64,000 nucleotides of DNA, from contig JAEMWC010000138.1 in the NCBI GenBank assembly GCA_016490735.1, forward strand, positions 1,172,501-1,236,500, in the 5' to 3' direction. Below, one piece after another: positions 10,992 to 23,000 of this stretch (positions within the stretch are counted from its first letter, which is position 1; every line of letters begins with the position of its first letter). The stretch comes from Pachyseris speciosa (lineage: Eukaryota > Cnidaria > Anthozoa > Scleractinia > Pachyseridae). Made by a program: the position numbers and the translations under genes. Under the pieces are notes generated by a model that saw only the letters and a program-made list of their open reading frames with translations, was not told the origin of the DNA and made no database searches.

Positions 10992-11087
10992 AACTGTGAA
11001 AGTGTGATTAAAAAAACGTGACATCCTCGTGTCGAGTTTTTCCGCGTTTTTGTGCCAGTGACCTCTAAGTTTTCGGAGGAATCTTCC

Positions 11088-11410
11088 GAATTGAGAGCGA
11101 AAACATTCGGGATTACCTCGACGTTCATTCGACTTCTTTCATTCCCTTTTCTTCAAAGAAATGTGGATTCTAAACTAAATATTCATCTTTTATAGTCAAT
11201 AGTTCTTAAAATCGCATTTGAGGAAGAAACCAAGCAAAAATAGTTGAATTGAGAGCGAAAACATTCGGGATTACCTCATCCTTTACCCGACTTCCTTTAT
11301 TCCATCTTCTACATTGAAATCTCTTATGTAAGTTCTAAGCTAAATTTCTACTTTTTACAGTCAATCGTTCTTCGAATTTCATTTAGGGAGGTAACCTCTA
11401 GCAAAAATAG
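11088..11410. repeat. two tandem copies of a unit of about 158 bp
   Basis: GAATTGAGAGCGAAAACATT starts at 11088 and again at 11246. Each copy continues in parallel through CGGGATTACCTC, TCTAAACTAAAT/TCTAAGCTAAAT, AGTCAAT.GTTCTT and GCAAAAATAG. The function is not recognised. Confidence 0.8.
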
Positions 11411-11449
11411 CAGTTTTATTTTACGATGTATAATTCATCGCATCTTATG

Positions 11450-12115
11450 ATCTACGCCGATAGACCTTTTCGAAGTAAAATATGCATGGGGCAAACAGCG
11501 CGCGAAATACAGTGTTTGTATGGGGATTGCGATGTGAAATAACTTTGTAATATTGGGTATCAGCTTGACAAACTTTCAAAGGTGGAGGTAATTTGGAGGG
11601 TCAAACATTACTCCTTTTAAAGGGAACCTCCACTGTTACGACAAATTCACGCTGAATTGATGGAAACAATTACTAGATTTCAAATTTTGTTTTAAAACGT
11701 GGATATAATATTTTAGTGTCCAAAAAATTGGATATTATCATGACCTATTTTCGCTGTTAAGTTCCATGGGCACCGCCATTTTGGATTTGATGACGCGTGA
11801 TGGTTGCAGCTATTTTCAGGAAGCAAATGAAGCAGAAAATCCGTTGTGTTAAACAATAGGGCAACCACTGTTACGCGTCATCAAATCCAAAATGGCCGCG
11901 CGATTACTCGCATTTTAGCTCAGCTGTATCCCTCAGCTTTAAAAGGAGTAATGTTTGGCCCTCTAAATTACCTTCGCCGTTCAAAGTTTGACAAGATACC
12001 AAATATTACAAAGTTATTTCACATGGCAATCCCCATACAAACACTATTTCGCGCGCTGTTTACCCCCTTTTCAAAATGGCGGATTTTACCGCGAAAGAGT
12101 CTATTGATCGAAACG
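11450..12115. mobile_element. large foldback element, arms of about 165 bp
   Basis: Arms at about 11459-11625 and 11933-12108 are inverted copies. Blocks include GGAGGGTCAAACATTACTCC against GGAGTAATGTTTGGCCCTC, and GTATGGGGATTGC against GCAATCCCCATAC. A second inner inverted pair (GGATTTGATGACGCGTGATG at about 11785 and its mirror at about 11868) lies in the centre. The open frames at 11846-12133 and 12076-12279 fall inside and are not considered genes. Confidence 0.75.
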
Positions 12116-12452
12116 AATTTGGAGGACCGCTAACCAAACATTTTCCTTTCTCATGCGCTCGCTCGCGTTCATGCATGAATGGCCCAATACGACGATGTCA
12201 CGTAACATATAAATATATTATTTATTTATATTTTTCATATAAACAAACAAAAAAAAAAAAAACAACCTCCATAGACTAATTTATCATGCCGAGTTTATTA
12301 AATACGCGACGTTTCATAAGAATCCGTCGCGAACTAGTGGAAAAATGAGGTCTCAAACTTGTCAATTTTTACACTAAAAAAATGTATGGCAGGGGCTAGG
12401 GCTTGCTTGATATTGATATTGTCAGCTACTGTTATGACTGACAGATTATTAA

Positions 12453-12622
12453 TAGAGCGTTTTCATTCACGTGACTACCGGCCATATTGGTTTACTGAAA
12501 CAAAAGAAAGTATTTGGAATGCATAAAAATAGAGTTCAATTCCTAGATGTTTAGTTTGGCCGCCCTTTCTTTGTTTAGGGACACCAACATGGCCGCCGTG
12601 ACGTCATGTGAAAACACTGTAT
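12453..12622. mobile_element. palindromic MITE (ATGGCCGCC family)
   Basis: The left arm TAGAGCGTTTTCATTCACGT...GGCCATATTGG is mirrored by CCAACATGGCCGCCGTGACG...GAAAACACTGTATA. It shares arms with 4532-4664. Confidence 0.75.
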
Positions 12623-12965
12623 AGAGTGTTATGAGAGTTCAACTTGAGTGACTATAGTCCCTGTTTACTGGCTTTATCTGAAGATGTTAGATGTATGGCC
12701 GCAACAATGAACAAGTTTTCGGCTGATTAGCCTATTATTCTTTTTTAATTTCCTTCTGCTTGTGCGTTTTTATTACTAGTAACCACGTGTCCTCTTCGAG
12801 GCCTTTTGTGTGTTTTGGTTTAATTTGAGATAACCGAGCTAAGCATCGTGATTTATTTGAATCGTTAATTTCCCAAGCAAACACAGGTGGCTTAAATCTT
12901 GTGTTGTTATTAGGCTCGGTACGTAATGCGCTAAAGGATGACGGGGCCATACATCTGTTTTCAAC

Positions 12966-13173
12966 TAGACTACGAGCAGTCCCTCTTTCGAAGCTTAGTT
13001 TGGCAAGCGTGAGGCTAAAACAAAAAATGGCCGAGCGAAATTTGGACTCGAGGGGGAGCGGGCGTCCAGATTTTCACACTGCCATTTTATTTTCAAGCGC
13101 CGTTTCGCGCAGGGTTTGTTTTAACCCCACGCTCGACGGACTAAGCGACAAAAGTGGGACTGCTCGTAGTCTT
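12966..13173. mobile_element. MITE, GACTACGAGCAGTCCC family
   Basis: TAGACTACGAGCAGTCCC at the left is mirrored by GGGACTGCTCGTAGTCTTA at the right, with further inverted similarity (AAGCGTGAGGCTAAAACAAA against GGTTTGTTTTAACCCCACG). No coding capacity; the frames at 12901-13245 and 13074-13289 are read-through of the element. Confidence 0.8.
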
Positions 13174-14515
13174 ATTTTCAAGTTAAACGATGACGCGTTT
13201 ACATTTCTGATATTTTGCAAGAGAAGAAACAAATCCAAACAGTGAATACATGCTTCTATGCCAGCAACGGAATTCAATAAGTTCGTCATGTACGAAGACC
13301 TGCTTTTCCTGGATATTTAATAAACGCGCAAAAATTACTTTGTTCTGTCCCAGAAACACTTATTATCTCCACTTATGCCGATGTGCGCATAACGTATGCG
13401 CAGTAGGCACCGTCCTTAAAGACTGTCGGGAGCCAGTCTTCGGGACAAATGTCTTCATTTAAGCTCGCACTTCATTTACGGTCTGACAGCATCTCGATCC
13501 TCTACGCATTTAGGTCACTTGTTTTGTTTCTTGTGCTTACGATTCCACAGTGTTTTCTTCAGTATATATGGAAATTTAACTCTTCTCTTTTTCACTTCGA
13601 CGTCTTGAAACTCGTTTCCCTAAATAAAAACCCAAATTTGGTGGCAAAGGTTCGGCTGGCGAAATATGCCCAACTTTCTAACTACTTCGGTAGTTTCGTT
13701 TTTAGTTTATTTTCTGTCATCTCTCTTGCTCATCGTTACAAGATTAATATATATTATAATATAAAAGATAAATAAATAATAAAAGAAAGAGAAACATGTG
13801 GCTAGGATGCCCACAGAGAAACCACCGGGGCTTATACGAGCTACAGACTCCTCAAAAATTACAACTTTGAAATCATGATTTTTAGGAGTAGCTTATTTAA
13901 TTTATCAATACATTTAGGTTAAAAAGCAAGCACACAAACATACACACACCGGTAGCAAAACATAAAATAGGAGTAGGCTTAGGAGAAATGTTTAGGGTTA
14001 ACCGGAGAAATACTGTCAGCATTCTGAATTTCTGAATTAAAGGAATTGAACAGTTGAGGTCCTTGAAAACGTACTGCAAACTGTCTGATATTAGTTCTAC
14101 AAGGACTGAATAAGTAAAAAGAATTACAGTGTCTAGTATTGTATCGATGAATGACTTGTCAGCAAAAACATTTCTTCGACGGAACGCATCAGGAAGGAAT
14201 CTTTTCTTGAAAAGAAACACTGATAAACTTTCCCATTTGAAATCGGTAATTAACACTTTGCTCGCTGAAGGTAGTAAAAAATTTTCGAGATCAGCAACAG
14301 ATATCTGCAGTGGCACATATTTTTAGAAAGTGGTTTCCTGAATCCCCCCCGGGGAATCCCCAGTGAAGCCCTTCGTAATTATTTGCTCAAATTCTCCTTT
14401 TTGTACATTGCGACAGAAGAAGTTTGGATCCCGGACTTCGGGATGCAGGCTTGTACGTTATTCGTTTTGGCAATATCTGACCAAGGTTTGCTTTATATAT
14501 ACTGACCTAGCCTCT
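13174..14515. other. no gene recognised
   Basis: Two longer chance frames, 13449-13775 (+, 108 codons) and 13897-14316 (-, 139 codons), are hydrophobic and AT-biased with no motif I recognise. I do not support either as a gene. Confidence 0.5.
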
Positions 14516-14638
14516 TCCAGGCTCTCAGATATTTGGGATGAGCCGACAACGAGCGAAGAGAATTCAACGGCTCGCTCGATTTTCATCGCTCTAACTTCGC
14601 TTCTTCTTTCGTTCGCCCTAATTATCTGAGAGCCTGGA
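14516..14638. mobile_element. short MITE, 123 bp
   Basis: TCCAGGCTCTCAGATA at 14516-14531 is mirrored by TATCTGAGAGCCTGGA ending at 14638. The interior contains GAGCGAAGAG / CTTCGCTTCTT. Confidence 0.85.
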
Positions 14639-14687
14639 AAATGTCAATCAACGAGTCAAAAAAATACACATTAACTAGTCAGCCCCC

Positions 14688-14716
14688 ACCCCCCCCCCCC
14701 CCCCCCCCCCCCCCCC
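14688..14716. repeat. poly-C tract
   Basis: A near-continuous run of about 28 C, likely of variable length in assemblies. Confidence 0.9.
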
Positions 14717-15783
14717 ATGCGACTGCAGCTTCTTAATGAAATTATCAAGTAACCAACCGGCAGATGACATGAAAACCTATCGATCTCTATAGCCTCTGCT
14801 TAACGGCCAAACCTTTGGCCTGCCGCCCGGCAAGCCGGCTGGAATTTAGGCGTGTTTTGGGTTTGCCTACCACCTAGTAAACTTTGATAAAAGCTAATTC
14901 CACGAAGCATGCAGTAAAAATACAGCTCGCTATGGAGTTCACGCCAGGACTGCTTCCTCCATGACGTGTTCAAGCAGGAAACTTTCACTGTGAACATCTG
15001 TCCCTTACAGCGCAACGGGATTTAAAATCGCTTGAATTTACTCCACTATGGGACGGCCCGTTACGTTTGTAGCTACCTACCAATGCTGAAAATTCAGAAA
15101 GTCATATGATATCACGGCTACTAAGTCTCCTCTGTTCTTCCTTTTCAGTCCTCAGTACTCCATCTATAAACTCTAGACATACTGCTCACCGTGCATCCTT
15201 TAACTGCCTCTTTCACTACCCCGTGCAGGTGAACAAGTGACCGATAGCGATAGGCAGCGGTTGTCGCAAAATGCTGGCCAGTCTGCATTCTTTCCATGTC
15301 TCGCTCGACTGAGCACTCGGTTCATTTTGTGTTATATTTCAAAGAATCTTCCTTCCGAACACGAGATCACTTTATTTTTATTTTTTGCTGTTGATTTATT
15401 TGGTACATGAGATTATTCCAACGCTCATGTTTCGTTCTACGTTCAGATCAAACCGTTTTGCCAAGTGCTACCCTTCGGAAGTTGTTCGCTTGTTTCTAAA
15501 AAATAAACTTTTTAAGGTAGATACCCCGTTTAGCATGCACTTTTAGACTTACTCTCTGTTCAGTTATAACCCAGTTAAGGCTCTTGTGCAAGTCAGATGT
15601 TCCATTCCACACTATATTAGCTGACTGTAGAGGAAAACAGTACGTTGTAATTTATAGTTCGCGCAACAAAAACGCAATTCTATTTTGATCTTTCTTTTGA
15701 AAAAATTCTTGCCTCTCGCCTTGTGACTCGTGTCTACTTTTTTAAGACGAAGATATATGAACTCAAAGTTCATTCTCAATAAC
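14717..15783. other. no gene recognised
   Basis: Unique-looking sequence without supported open frames, RNA genes or clear repeat arms. Confidence 0.5.
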
Positions 15784-15856
15784 GAGGCCTTCCAAGGAGT
15801 AGAAGCGACAAGCGACATGGCTCCGAAAACAGGTGACAATCTTCCCCCCAAAACAC
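15784..15856. repeat. fragment of the GAGGCCTTCCA MITE family
   Basis: Matches one end of the element at 30674-30924: GAGGCCTTCCAAGGAGTAGA, then GCGACAAGCGACATGG. The other end is absent. Confidence 0.6.
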
Positions 15857-16508
15857 CACACACAGAAGCTAGGATACAATCATGTTTAGTATTTCTTCTC
15901 AATGTAAAATTAATGTTGCCTTTTGACTTTGATCATGAAAAACGTGGCCATAAGTATCTAACACGGTAAGAATCATTTTGAACTCTGATGTGATGTTTTT
16001 TTTTTTGTTAGTTTGGTCCGCCAGGAACAGAAAAGAAAGCCATTCAAAATCTACATGTAGTGGTGGTTTTTGCTGCAACCCTCTCCCCTTTTTTAATGGT
16101 GATCTCCCCTTCTGATAAAGTAAAGAAAATTGAAGCAGCCCCTCCCCACAAGATTCCTCCGGCCTTCCACCCCTTCTGTAAAACTAATGCTACCTAAAAT
16201 CCATCATGGAAATGTTGCGGTTGAATTCTCTCCATGGTTCAATTTGGGTTTTCCGTTTTTTTATACTCATTTTCAACATAAACATGCAACATTAAATTGA
16301 AACACCACAGACACGTTAAAAATCTGAGAGACGCTGGACCCCGGACACTTGCACTAACTTGTACCTAGTTTTATATTCCAACACTGCACCTGCATTTTTA
16401 CACATCTGCAGAGATGGGCTATGCCCTTTGCAGATTATACAATTAGAATTAGAATCAAGAGCCTCCTTATCACTCATTGCTCATGTGAACGCACCTTATG
16501 AAATAGCT

Positions 16509-16655
16509 GAGGCCTTCCAAGGGGTGGTCCGGTGTTGCTTTGTCGCTCGTTTACGACTCTGTCCCTCGCTTGTTTCATTAGGGACAACGGTTGTCGGTGT
16601 TTTGGGAGAAGATGGTCGCCTGTTTTTTTGAGCCATGTCGCTTGTCGCTGGCCTC
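16509..16655. mobile_element. MITE, GAGGCCTTCCA family, right end diverged
   Basis: Starts GAGGCCTTCCAAGGGGTGGT and ends GCTTGTCGCTGGCCTC. It shares GTCGGTGTTTTGGGAGAAGA with 30674-30924. Its right end lies about 280 bp upstream of the VIRMA start codon. Confidence 0.7.
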
Positions 16656-16938
16656 AAAATAACAAGATATTGAAACTGACATCAATCCAGGAAGAGTGTG
16701 ATCCTGTTTCTGGCAATAAAGAGGAAAATATGATCAGTTTACCTCGTTTCCCCTTGTTGAGGTATTAGGCGCAGCAAGAACAAGAGACGAGAGAGAAAAA
16801 AAAACAAACAAAACAAAACAAAACAAATACGAAAACACTACCCTTGGACAAACCAAATGAACGGAGTCGATTGTTTCAGGTAATGCTACATGAAGGGAGT
16901 TTCCGCATACGCAAAGGATTGTGGTAAGAAGAAGCAAG
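16656..16938 (+). promoter_or_regulatory. VIRMA: probable VIRMA 5' flank and 5' UTR
   Basis: The interval between the last MITE and the initiator ATG has an A-rich run (about 16795-16830) and no clear TATA box. The minus-strand frame 16734-16991 overlaps it and is not supported. Transcription start not determined. Confidence 0.4.
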
Positions 16939-16946
16939 ATGGCGGC
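16936..16946 (+). promoter_or_regulatory. VIRMA: YY1-like AAGATGGCGGC motif overlapping the start codon
   Basis: The start context reads AAGATGGCGGC, which equals the YY1 core found over the initiator region of many animal housekeeping genes. The motif is seen directly; binding here is inference. Confidence 0.45.
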
Positions 16947-17013
16947 CATTTCAACGGAGGTCGTCGAACCCGTTTTGCTGTTTTGTGACACATTTAGCCA
17001 TCCAGAAAACGAG
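16939..17013 (+). CDS. VIRMA: VIRMA exon 1 (residues 1-25)
   Basis: Starts at ATG in GCAAGATGG and ends GAG|gtgagg, phase 0. Encodes LLFCDTFSHPENE, matching the conserved start LLFLDTFKHPS of human VIRMA, which fixes the start codon. Confidence 0.9.
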
Positions 17014-20000
17014 GTGAGGCGACAAGATGCTTTTTAATTTGTAAAGACGTTACCTCTTTGTATTCTCTATGAAATTCTGTCCGTGAAAACTTAAACCTAG
17101 CTCAAGATGTAACGTGATTAACCGAGAGTTTCTTACAGCTCAGTGGCTTAAACTTATGTTATCCCAGGGTGTCGGCTAAATTATGCACAGACAAGCCTAT
17201 TACAAACTTTGAAATATCTGTTGCAGTTTCATCGGCTATCTTCAATTCCTTGAAATGTACAGCTGTGGAACCTCGATTTAACGAAGTGCCAAGGAACTGG
17301 GGAAATTGCTTCAAAAACCATCGAGTAGATTTGCTCGAGGCGAAAATTGAACGCGTTTGTTTTTCAGGCATATGCAACATTCTTATCTGGAAAATGTATC
17401 ACTTAAGAAAGATTATTGTCTGTTAAGTTTTCTGAGTGTCTTATTCAAGGAATTTCTTAACCCATTGACGACCGAGCATTTTGCTGAAAAACACCTTTTG
17501 AAGCTTGTCGAGAAAAGAACCAAAACTGCCCAAAACTCTGTTTGCTGGTGGAGTTCATCACGCCATTTGTTCCTGATGCTTAATATTAGCTTTCCAAGAT
17601 CGGGCATGCGCAGAAAGCAAAATATCCTCCCCTTTTCTTTCACTTTTCTTGCCTCGCTTTCTTTTTCTCTTGCTGGGCATTTCCTGGGCTTCCTTTCAGT
17701 GGGAAAAGATTTGTGGAAAACTTTTAGGATCATAGGATTATGTGGAAAGAAGTGCAGGTGGGTAGTGGAACAAGATTTTCTATCAAATTTTCAGCTCAAT
17801 GCCACTTGTTTTTTTGCGTTTTCTCCAGCCTTCTGTATAGAATCGTGCTCATTTGGGTATGGTTTGAAAGATCTCTTCCTCCTTCACATGCTACATGTAA
17901 AAGTTGTCCATGAGCATTAAAACTGATGACATCAGAAGCGGTACAAGGGATGTCGTTCTGCGTGGCCAGTTTTGGGTGTCAATGGGTTAATCACTCGATC
18001 TAAGTAAACAAACTGAAATCCTCGTTATGCACATCTGACAGCAAGATCAAATCTCACTGTGAATGTTTTTTATTTTTATTTTTTTACTTTCATTTTTTTT
18101 CAGTAGGGGGGGAGGGGGAGGGGGGAGTGCTGATTGCCAAGAAGTGTATTTTACTTTAAATTTAGGAAGTTTGTAAGTTGTTTCTTTGCATAGTGCCCAT
18201 GAAGAGTTCAGTGAATTTTTTCCAAACCCTGACACACCAAGTGGAGATTTGCAAACTATATTTCTAAATCCTTACAAAGGATAATAATTATAAAGAATTG
18301 CCAAAACAACATTTTCACTGCTGATGTTGATAATGCAACCAAGGAAAATGATGATATTGATGGCTGGTGCATGTAGTTGTTGAATGCCTTTCAGGGGCTA
18401 CAGATTCAGTGTTGCAGCAACCAGATGTACATCTGTAGGAAAAAAATGCAGACAGAATTGTTGTTGTTTTTTTTTCCTTTTTGCACCAGGAGAAGGAAAC
18501 AGACCATGTTTCAGCTATCACTTACAGCTGTAACCTTAATTTAACAGATCTCAAATTCTAAGCTACACAGTCAAGATTTTGGCTAATTCTTGCCTATCCA
18601 CCATTCACAAACCCTATAAGCTACTCTAAAACCACATTCACAACTTGGCTCACAGAGCCCTTTGATTTTACAGAGCATGAGCGTAATAATTCTATTGCCT
18701 ACTGTCATTTAGGAAATGCATCTTGACTTGGTGAGTTTTCCAAGACCAGTTTGTATTCAGGAGGTTAGAGTGATACCTGCAGGACACAGAGTGCATGCTG
18801 CTGTCAGTGAGAGAGAGAAAATGGGGTATGTTAACTCTCAAAGAAATTCTGTTGGCTGCAGAGCAAAAGATTTTAGTTGCCTCTGGCAAGTCACAAGGTA
18901 CAGTACTCGTCATTTGGGCGAGTTACTCTCAGAAACCAGACCATTGATAATTATTGGGGTCTTGGGCCAAAATAGAAACTTGAGAATCCATGCTTTGCAG
19001 ACTATTTTCCAGTACCTCTTGAAAATGAAAATCTCAATTGCCTATTTGGGCGAGTGATGAATGACTTGTACTAGCCCAACAGATTTTACACTCATACTGA
19101 TGAGTGGTTGAACACTACTTGTAATTTCCAACCCAGGATGATCCCTTAATACTGTATCTTGAGAATGACTGGATTTGAGACTCGTAAACAATCATAATCA
19201 AATGTAATGACATTTTAGAGTAGAAAAATTTATGTGTACCAATTGTGTAAATACAAGGTAAACTGTTTGCAAACTTTACTGTGTTAAGCAAATATTAATC
19301 TTTGTGATTTGTAACCTAGCTGATCTTTTTTTTTATTTTAATTTTGCTTCATTACTGGCAGGGAAACTCATCCACCCTCATTTAAACTGGACCTGTTCAT
19401 TCGAAATCTTGACCGACCTTCAGATGTGGTGTTTGAAAGACTGGGACAGTAAGTGATCTCTCTAAAACTTAATGTCATCATTGGTGAGGAGGTTGAGGTT
19501 GAAGCAACTTTGTATTCATGTGGTGTAGGGTGGACAGAAAATGAACATGTAACTTTCTGTAATGGAGTGGAATATTACTGAACAATCATTTTGCTGCAAG
19601 GGTGAAAGGTAATGCAATTTTGTACATACTGTATTTAGTGTGCATAGAAGTGGAAATTAGTGTAACTTTCTGCTTACCTTATACAGGACTGGAAATGAAG
19701 CGAACATTATTGAACCCATTTCTTCAGGGGTCAAAATTACAGCAACTTTGAACCCATTTGGTACAGGGATGAAAATTAAAGACTGTTGTTGTGTATATGT
19801 TGTAGGTCAAAATAACATTCAGGTTAAAATGATTTCAACCTACACTGTAGGTCAAAATGAAATTCCTTTGTCTTCTAACCCTAATTATTTATGAATCATG
19901 AATAATTAGGGTTAAAAGACAAAGGAATTTGATTTTGACCTAGGTTAACCCATTGACTACCGTAGGTTTTTACATTTTCGGAGTGATTTTCCACCTATAA

Positions 20001-23000
20001 ACGATGAATAGCAATTCGTGACTCTTTATTTGAACTACCAGGGAAAAGTGGTGCTGTCCTAAGCCACTGGAGGCTCAAGGTTTCTGAAAACGTCATTTTG
20101 ACATAGCTATTTTTTATCCGTGAAGCGACAACAATGGCCCAAGTTCGGTTTGCTTGCGATTTCTGCTAAATCGAGCAAGGTGATGTACTTTGTTGTTGAA
20201 TTTGGCTTGTTACTTGACGAACTGGGAATTTGGCCGGTCGAACACTTAGTACCTTTGGGACTCGACTATTGATGAATTTCTCGACCTACCGCCACATATT
20301 TTGGAATTTCTGTGTACTGAAGATGACTACGAGCAGGAAATTTTGGCGGTAGGTCGGAGTGGCTGTAGACTTAGTTTATATGTAAAAGAATTGGGGGAAG
20401 GAACGGGCGCTGTCAAAAATTCTCGTTAGTTCCCACCATGCAATGTGCTCAAGATGTTGAAAATGTCGGGAAGGCCCGAATGCACTGGAACAAAAGGCTG
20501 TATCTACGCTCGGGAGAAGAATATGAACAAAAAAAGTCATTTCTAAGTTAGAAAAAGGACTGAATTTTGTTATGATGGTTGAATTTTGGTTTTTGGACGA
20601 TGATTTCCCTAAAAAACATGAAGGCAAAAAGGGGCATTTTTGTTGTTTCTCTTTGACCTTAAAAACAGCCAGTTTCGTTCTTGTCCAAACTCAAAAGGCC
20701 ATATTTGGTAAAAATTGCTACGTTTCCTTCATTTATTGGATATCCAAATTTAAAGGGCATTCCATTTCGTGCTCACAACTAACAGTTAAGGCAATATTCG
20801 TGCGATTGAGAAAGTTGCAATGTTTTGAAGCATGGGAGTTTTTTACGGCCGGTTTTGGCCGGCACGGGTGCCAATGGGTTAAAATCATTTTAACCTGAAT
20901 TTTATTTTGACCTACAACATATATTCCACTTTGAAAATTCATTTTCTGATTACTACAGACTAGAATACAAAGAACCAAACAACTTCCAACTGGTCACATA
21001 TTCCAAGGTAAGTTATCTGTTTCCACTCTATAATTCTGTAGTCATTTGGAAAAGAGGTATCACCTAGGCCTTTCTCTCTTCTCTTGTACAACCACCCCTA
21101 TTAGCCTCATCCCTTGAATTGCAACCTAGAATATCATCCCAATACAATTAAAGCAGAATTCACCAGGCTTTTAAATAACAATATCATGAGTATTGTTGCA
21201 TGCTATTAGGAACGTTATTTTTGTTTCAGAGCAACAGACTTTTAAGTTCTTCTTGAACCCTCCCAAATGAGGAATCCTTCAATATTTACTGTATTTCAAT
21301 TGATTTTATTTCACAAGGGAGCAACTGATGTTGTTGTGCTGCGTGGATGGTACAACAGAATCACCATCAGCCTGTATGGTTTATTTACTGACGTCAATCA
21401 GCGTCCCCAAGAACCACGCCTGGAGCCAAAGGCTGAGAGGCCACCAGTGATAGTAGATGGCAGGGCTCCTGAGAGAGACTCTGATAGAATGGATAGAGAA
21501 TCTGAAAAGGTGCTTTCTGAAAGAGTCCCTGAGAGGGCTGAAAGAACACGTGAGCGAAGCCTGGAAAGGCCCCCAAGAAGGGAGAGGAGTGTGGAGAAAG
21601 GTCCTCCCGATTTAGGTCCAGGTGAGAGATGGACAGATGAAAGGGGCTCTGAGAGGTCGTCAGAACCGAGGGACAGGCATGAAGGACATATACCAGAAAG
21701 AAGAGGCATAAGAGAGAAAGAGAGGACTCCCTTGAAGTCGCCACCAAGGACAAAGTCACCTTTAAGATCACCCTCAAATGTTACAGCTACTGTTGGTGAG
21801 AGCACGGCTGCTAAGCCAACAACTCCACCTGGGTCACCAAGAGAGGAGGTACTGTACATGTGCAATGTATCTGTAGCTCAGGACTTGTCTGCGTATACAT
21901 TGTATGTTGTGGTTTGAATTTATCCTTGGTTTAAATTTTATTTTCCAAGTTGTTTTTGGGTATGGTAATATTACAATGTATATAATGATAATGATTTTGA
22001 AACAAAGGAGATTAAAATTTGAACCAACGATAAAACTGAACCACAACATATACATTATTATGAAATCAGGTCAGGCTTAGTCCTCCGAAATTCCTCTGAA
22101 ATTTCTTCCAACTCAGCTCAGATAAATAATTATGTATCCATTTTTATTGTCATAGCACATTAAAGGTAGGCAGGATGTGACTGTGTTATATCCAAATTTC
22201 TATAGCATATTGTAAATTAAAGTAGTTTTCAAATATTATTATTGAGTGTCGCAATTAAGACCAAAATAAAGGCAATTACTCTAGACTGGCCAATCACAAC
22301 AGATGCAAATAGTGCAATGAGGCAATTAGAATTCAAAGAAATTGCAATAAATTATGTGATTATAACTGGCACCAAGTAAGGGAAAATGTGCATCACTATT
22401 GTGCATTTTTTGCTTCTCATTATAATTGGTGGAGAAATTGGTGTGCGTTTTTTCCAACTAGTCACAGAGCGAAGTAAAGCAAAACCAATGCAAACGAGAA
22501 TCATAAAAATTCACACTCAACTGAAAACCACTCAAAGATAATGTAAAACTATGTACATACATGTATTTTGATGTTTCCATAGCAAGCTGCTGGTGATGAG
22601 TCTGGTAACCAGTCAGGTGATGACCTGTTTGAGCCACTCACTCCTGACAGATCTCCATCAAACTTGTTCATGTCTGACGAAGATGAGGCTGAGGATGTTG
22701 TGAGTAAAAAATTTCGTGTAGTCATCATAGTTCATTGCTTTATGATTTTTAGTCAAGATATCACATTTTAGTTGGGAATTATAAGGGATGAATTATGTGC
22801 AGTGTTTAGTCTATTTTTGACATCTCTTTTATTTAATAGGATGGTTATGAAGAAATCCTCAGTGATGAAGAGGTATGTTACACTGTTACGAAAATAGCCA
22901 AATTGATTGTGAGGTATCAGAGCCTTTTGGGTTTTTACGAACTACTCACATAATGCAGTCGATGACAGCTTAATTCCATGCTGAAGCCGATAATATAATT

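Noticed and set aside
13449..13775. 108-codon + strand frame with hydrophobic stretches
   Set aside because: No family signal and no splice or promoter context; composition explains the length.
13897..14316. 139-codon minus-strand frame
   Set aside because: No recognisable motif, AT-driven hydrophobic composition, and a competing frame on the other strand of similar quality.
16734..16991. Minus-strand frame overlapping the VIRMA start, suggesting a bidirectional gene pair
   Set aside because: No motif, overlaps exon 1 on the opposite strand, and no further exons found upstream.
17357..17920. 187-codon + strand frame in VIRMA intron 1
   Set aside because: Mostly lies within the TTAA-bounded MITE 17457-17990, has no motif, and is not in phase with the flanking exons.
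20572..20898. Frame shared between the two piggyBac-like copies (also 26875-27403)
   Set aside because: Present in both copies only because they are copies; not collinear with any transposase I know and interrupted by stops.
21394..21865. Two minus-strand frames of 127 and 155 codons
   Set aside because: Shadows of VIRMA exon 5, whose skewed Arg/Glu codons leave the opposite strand open.
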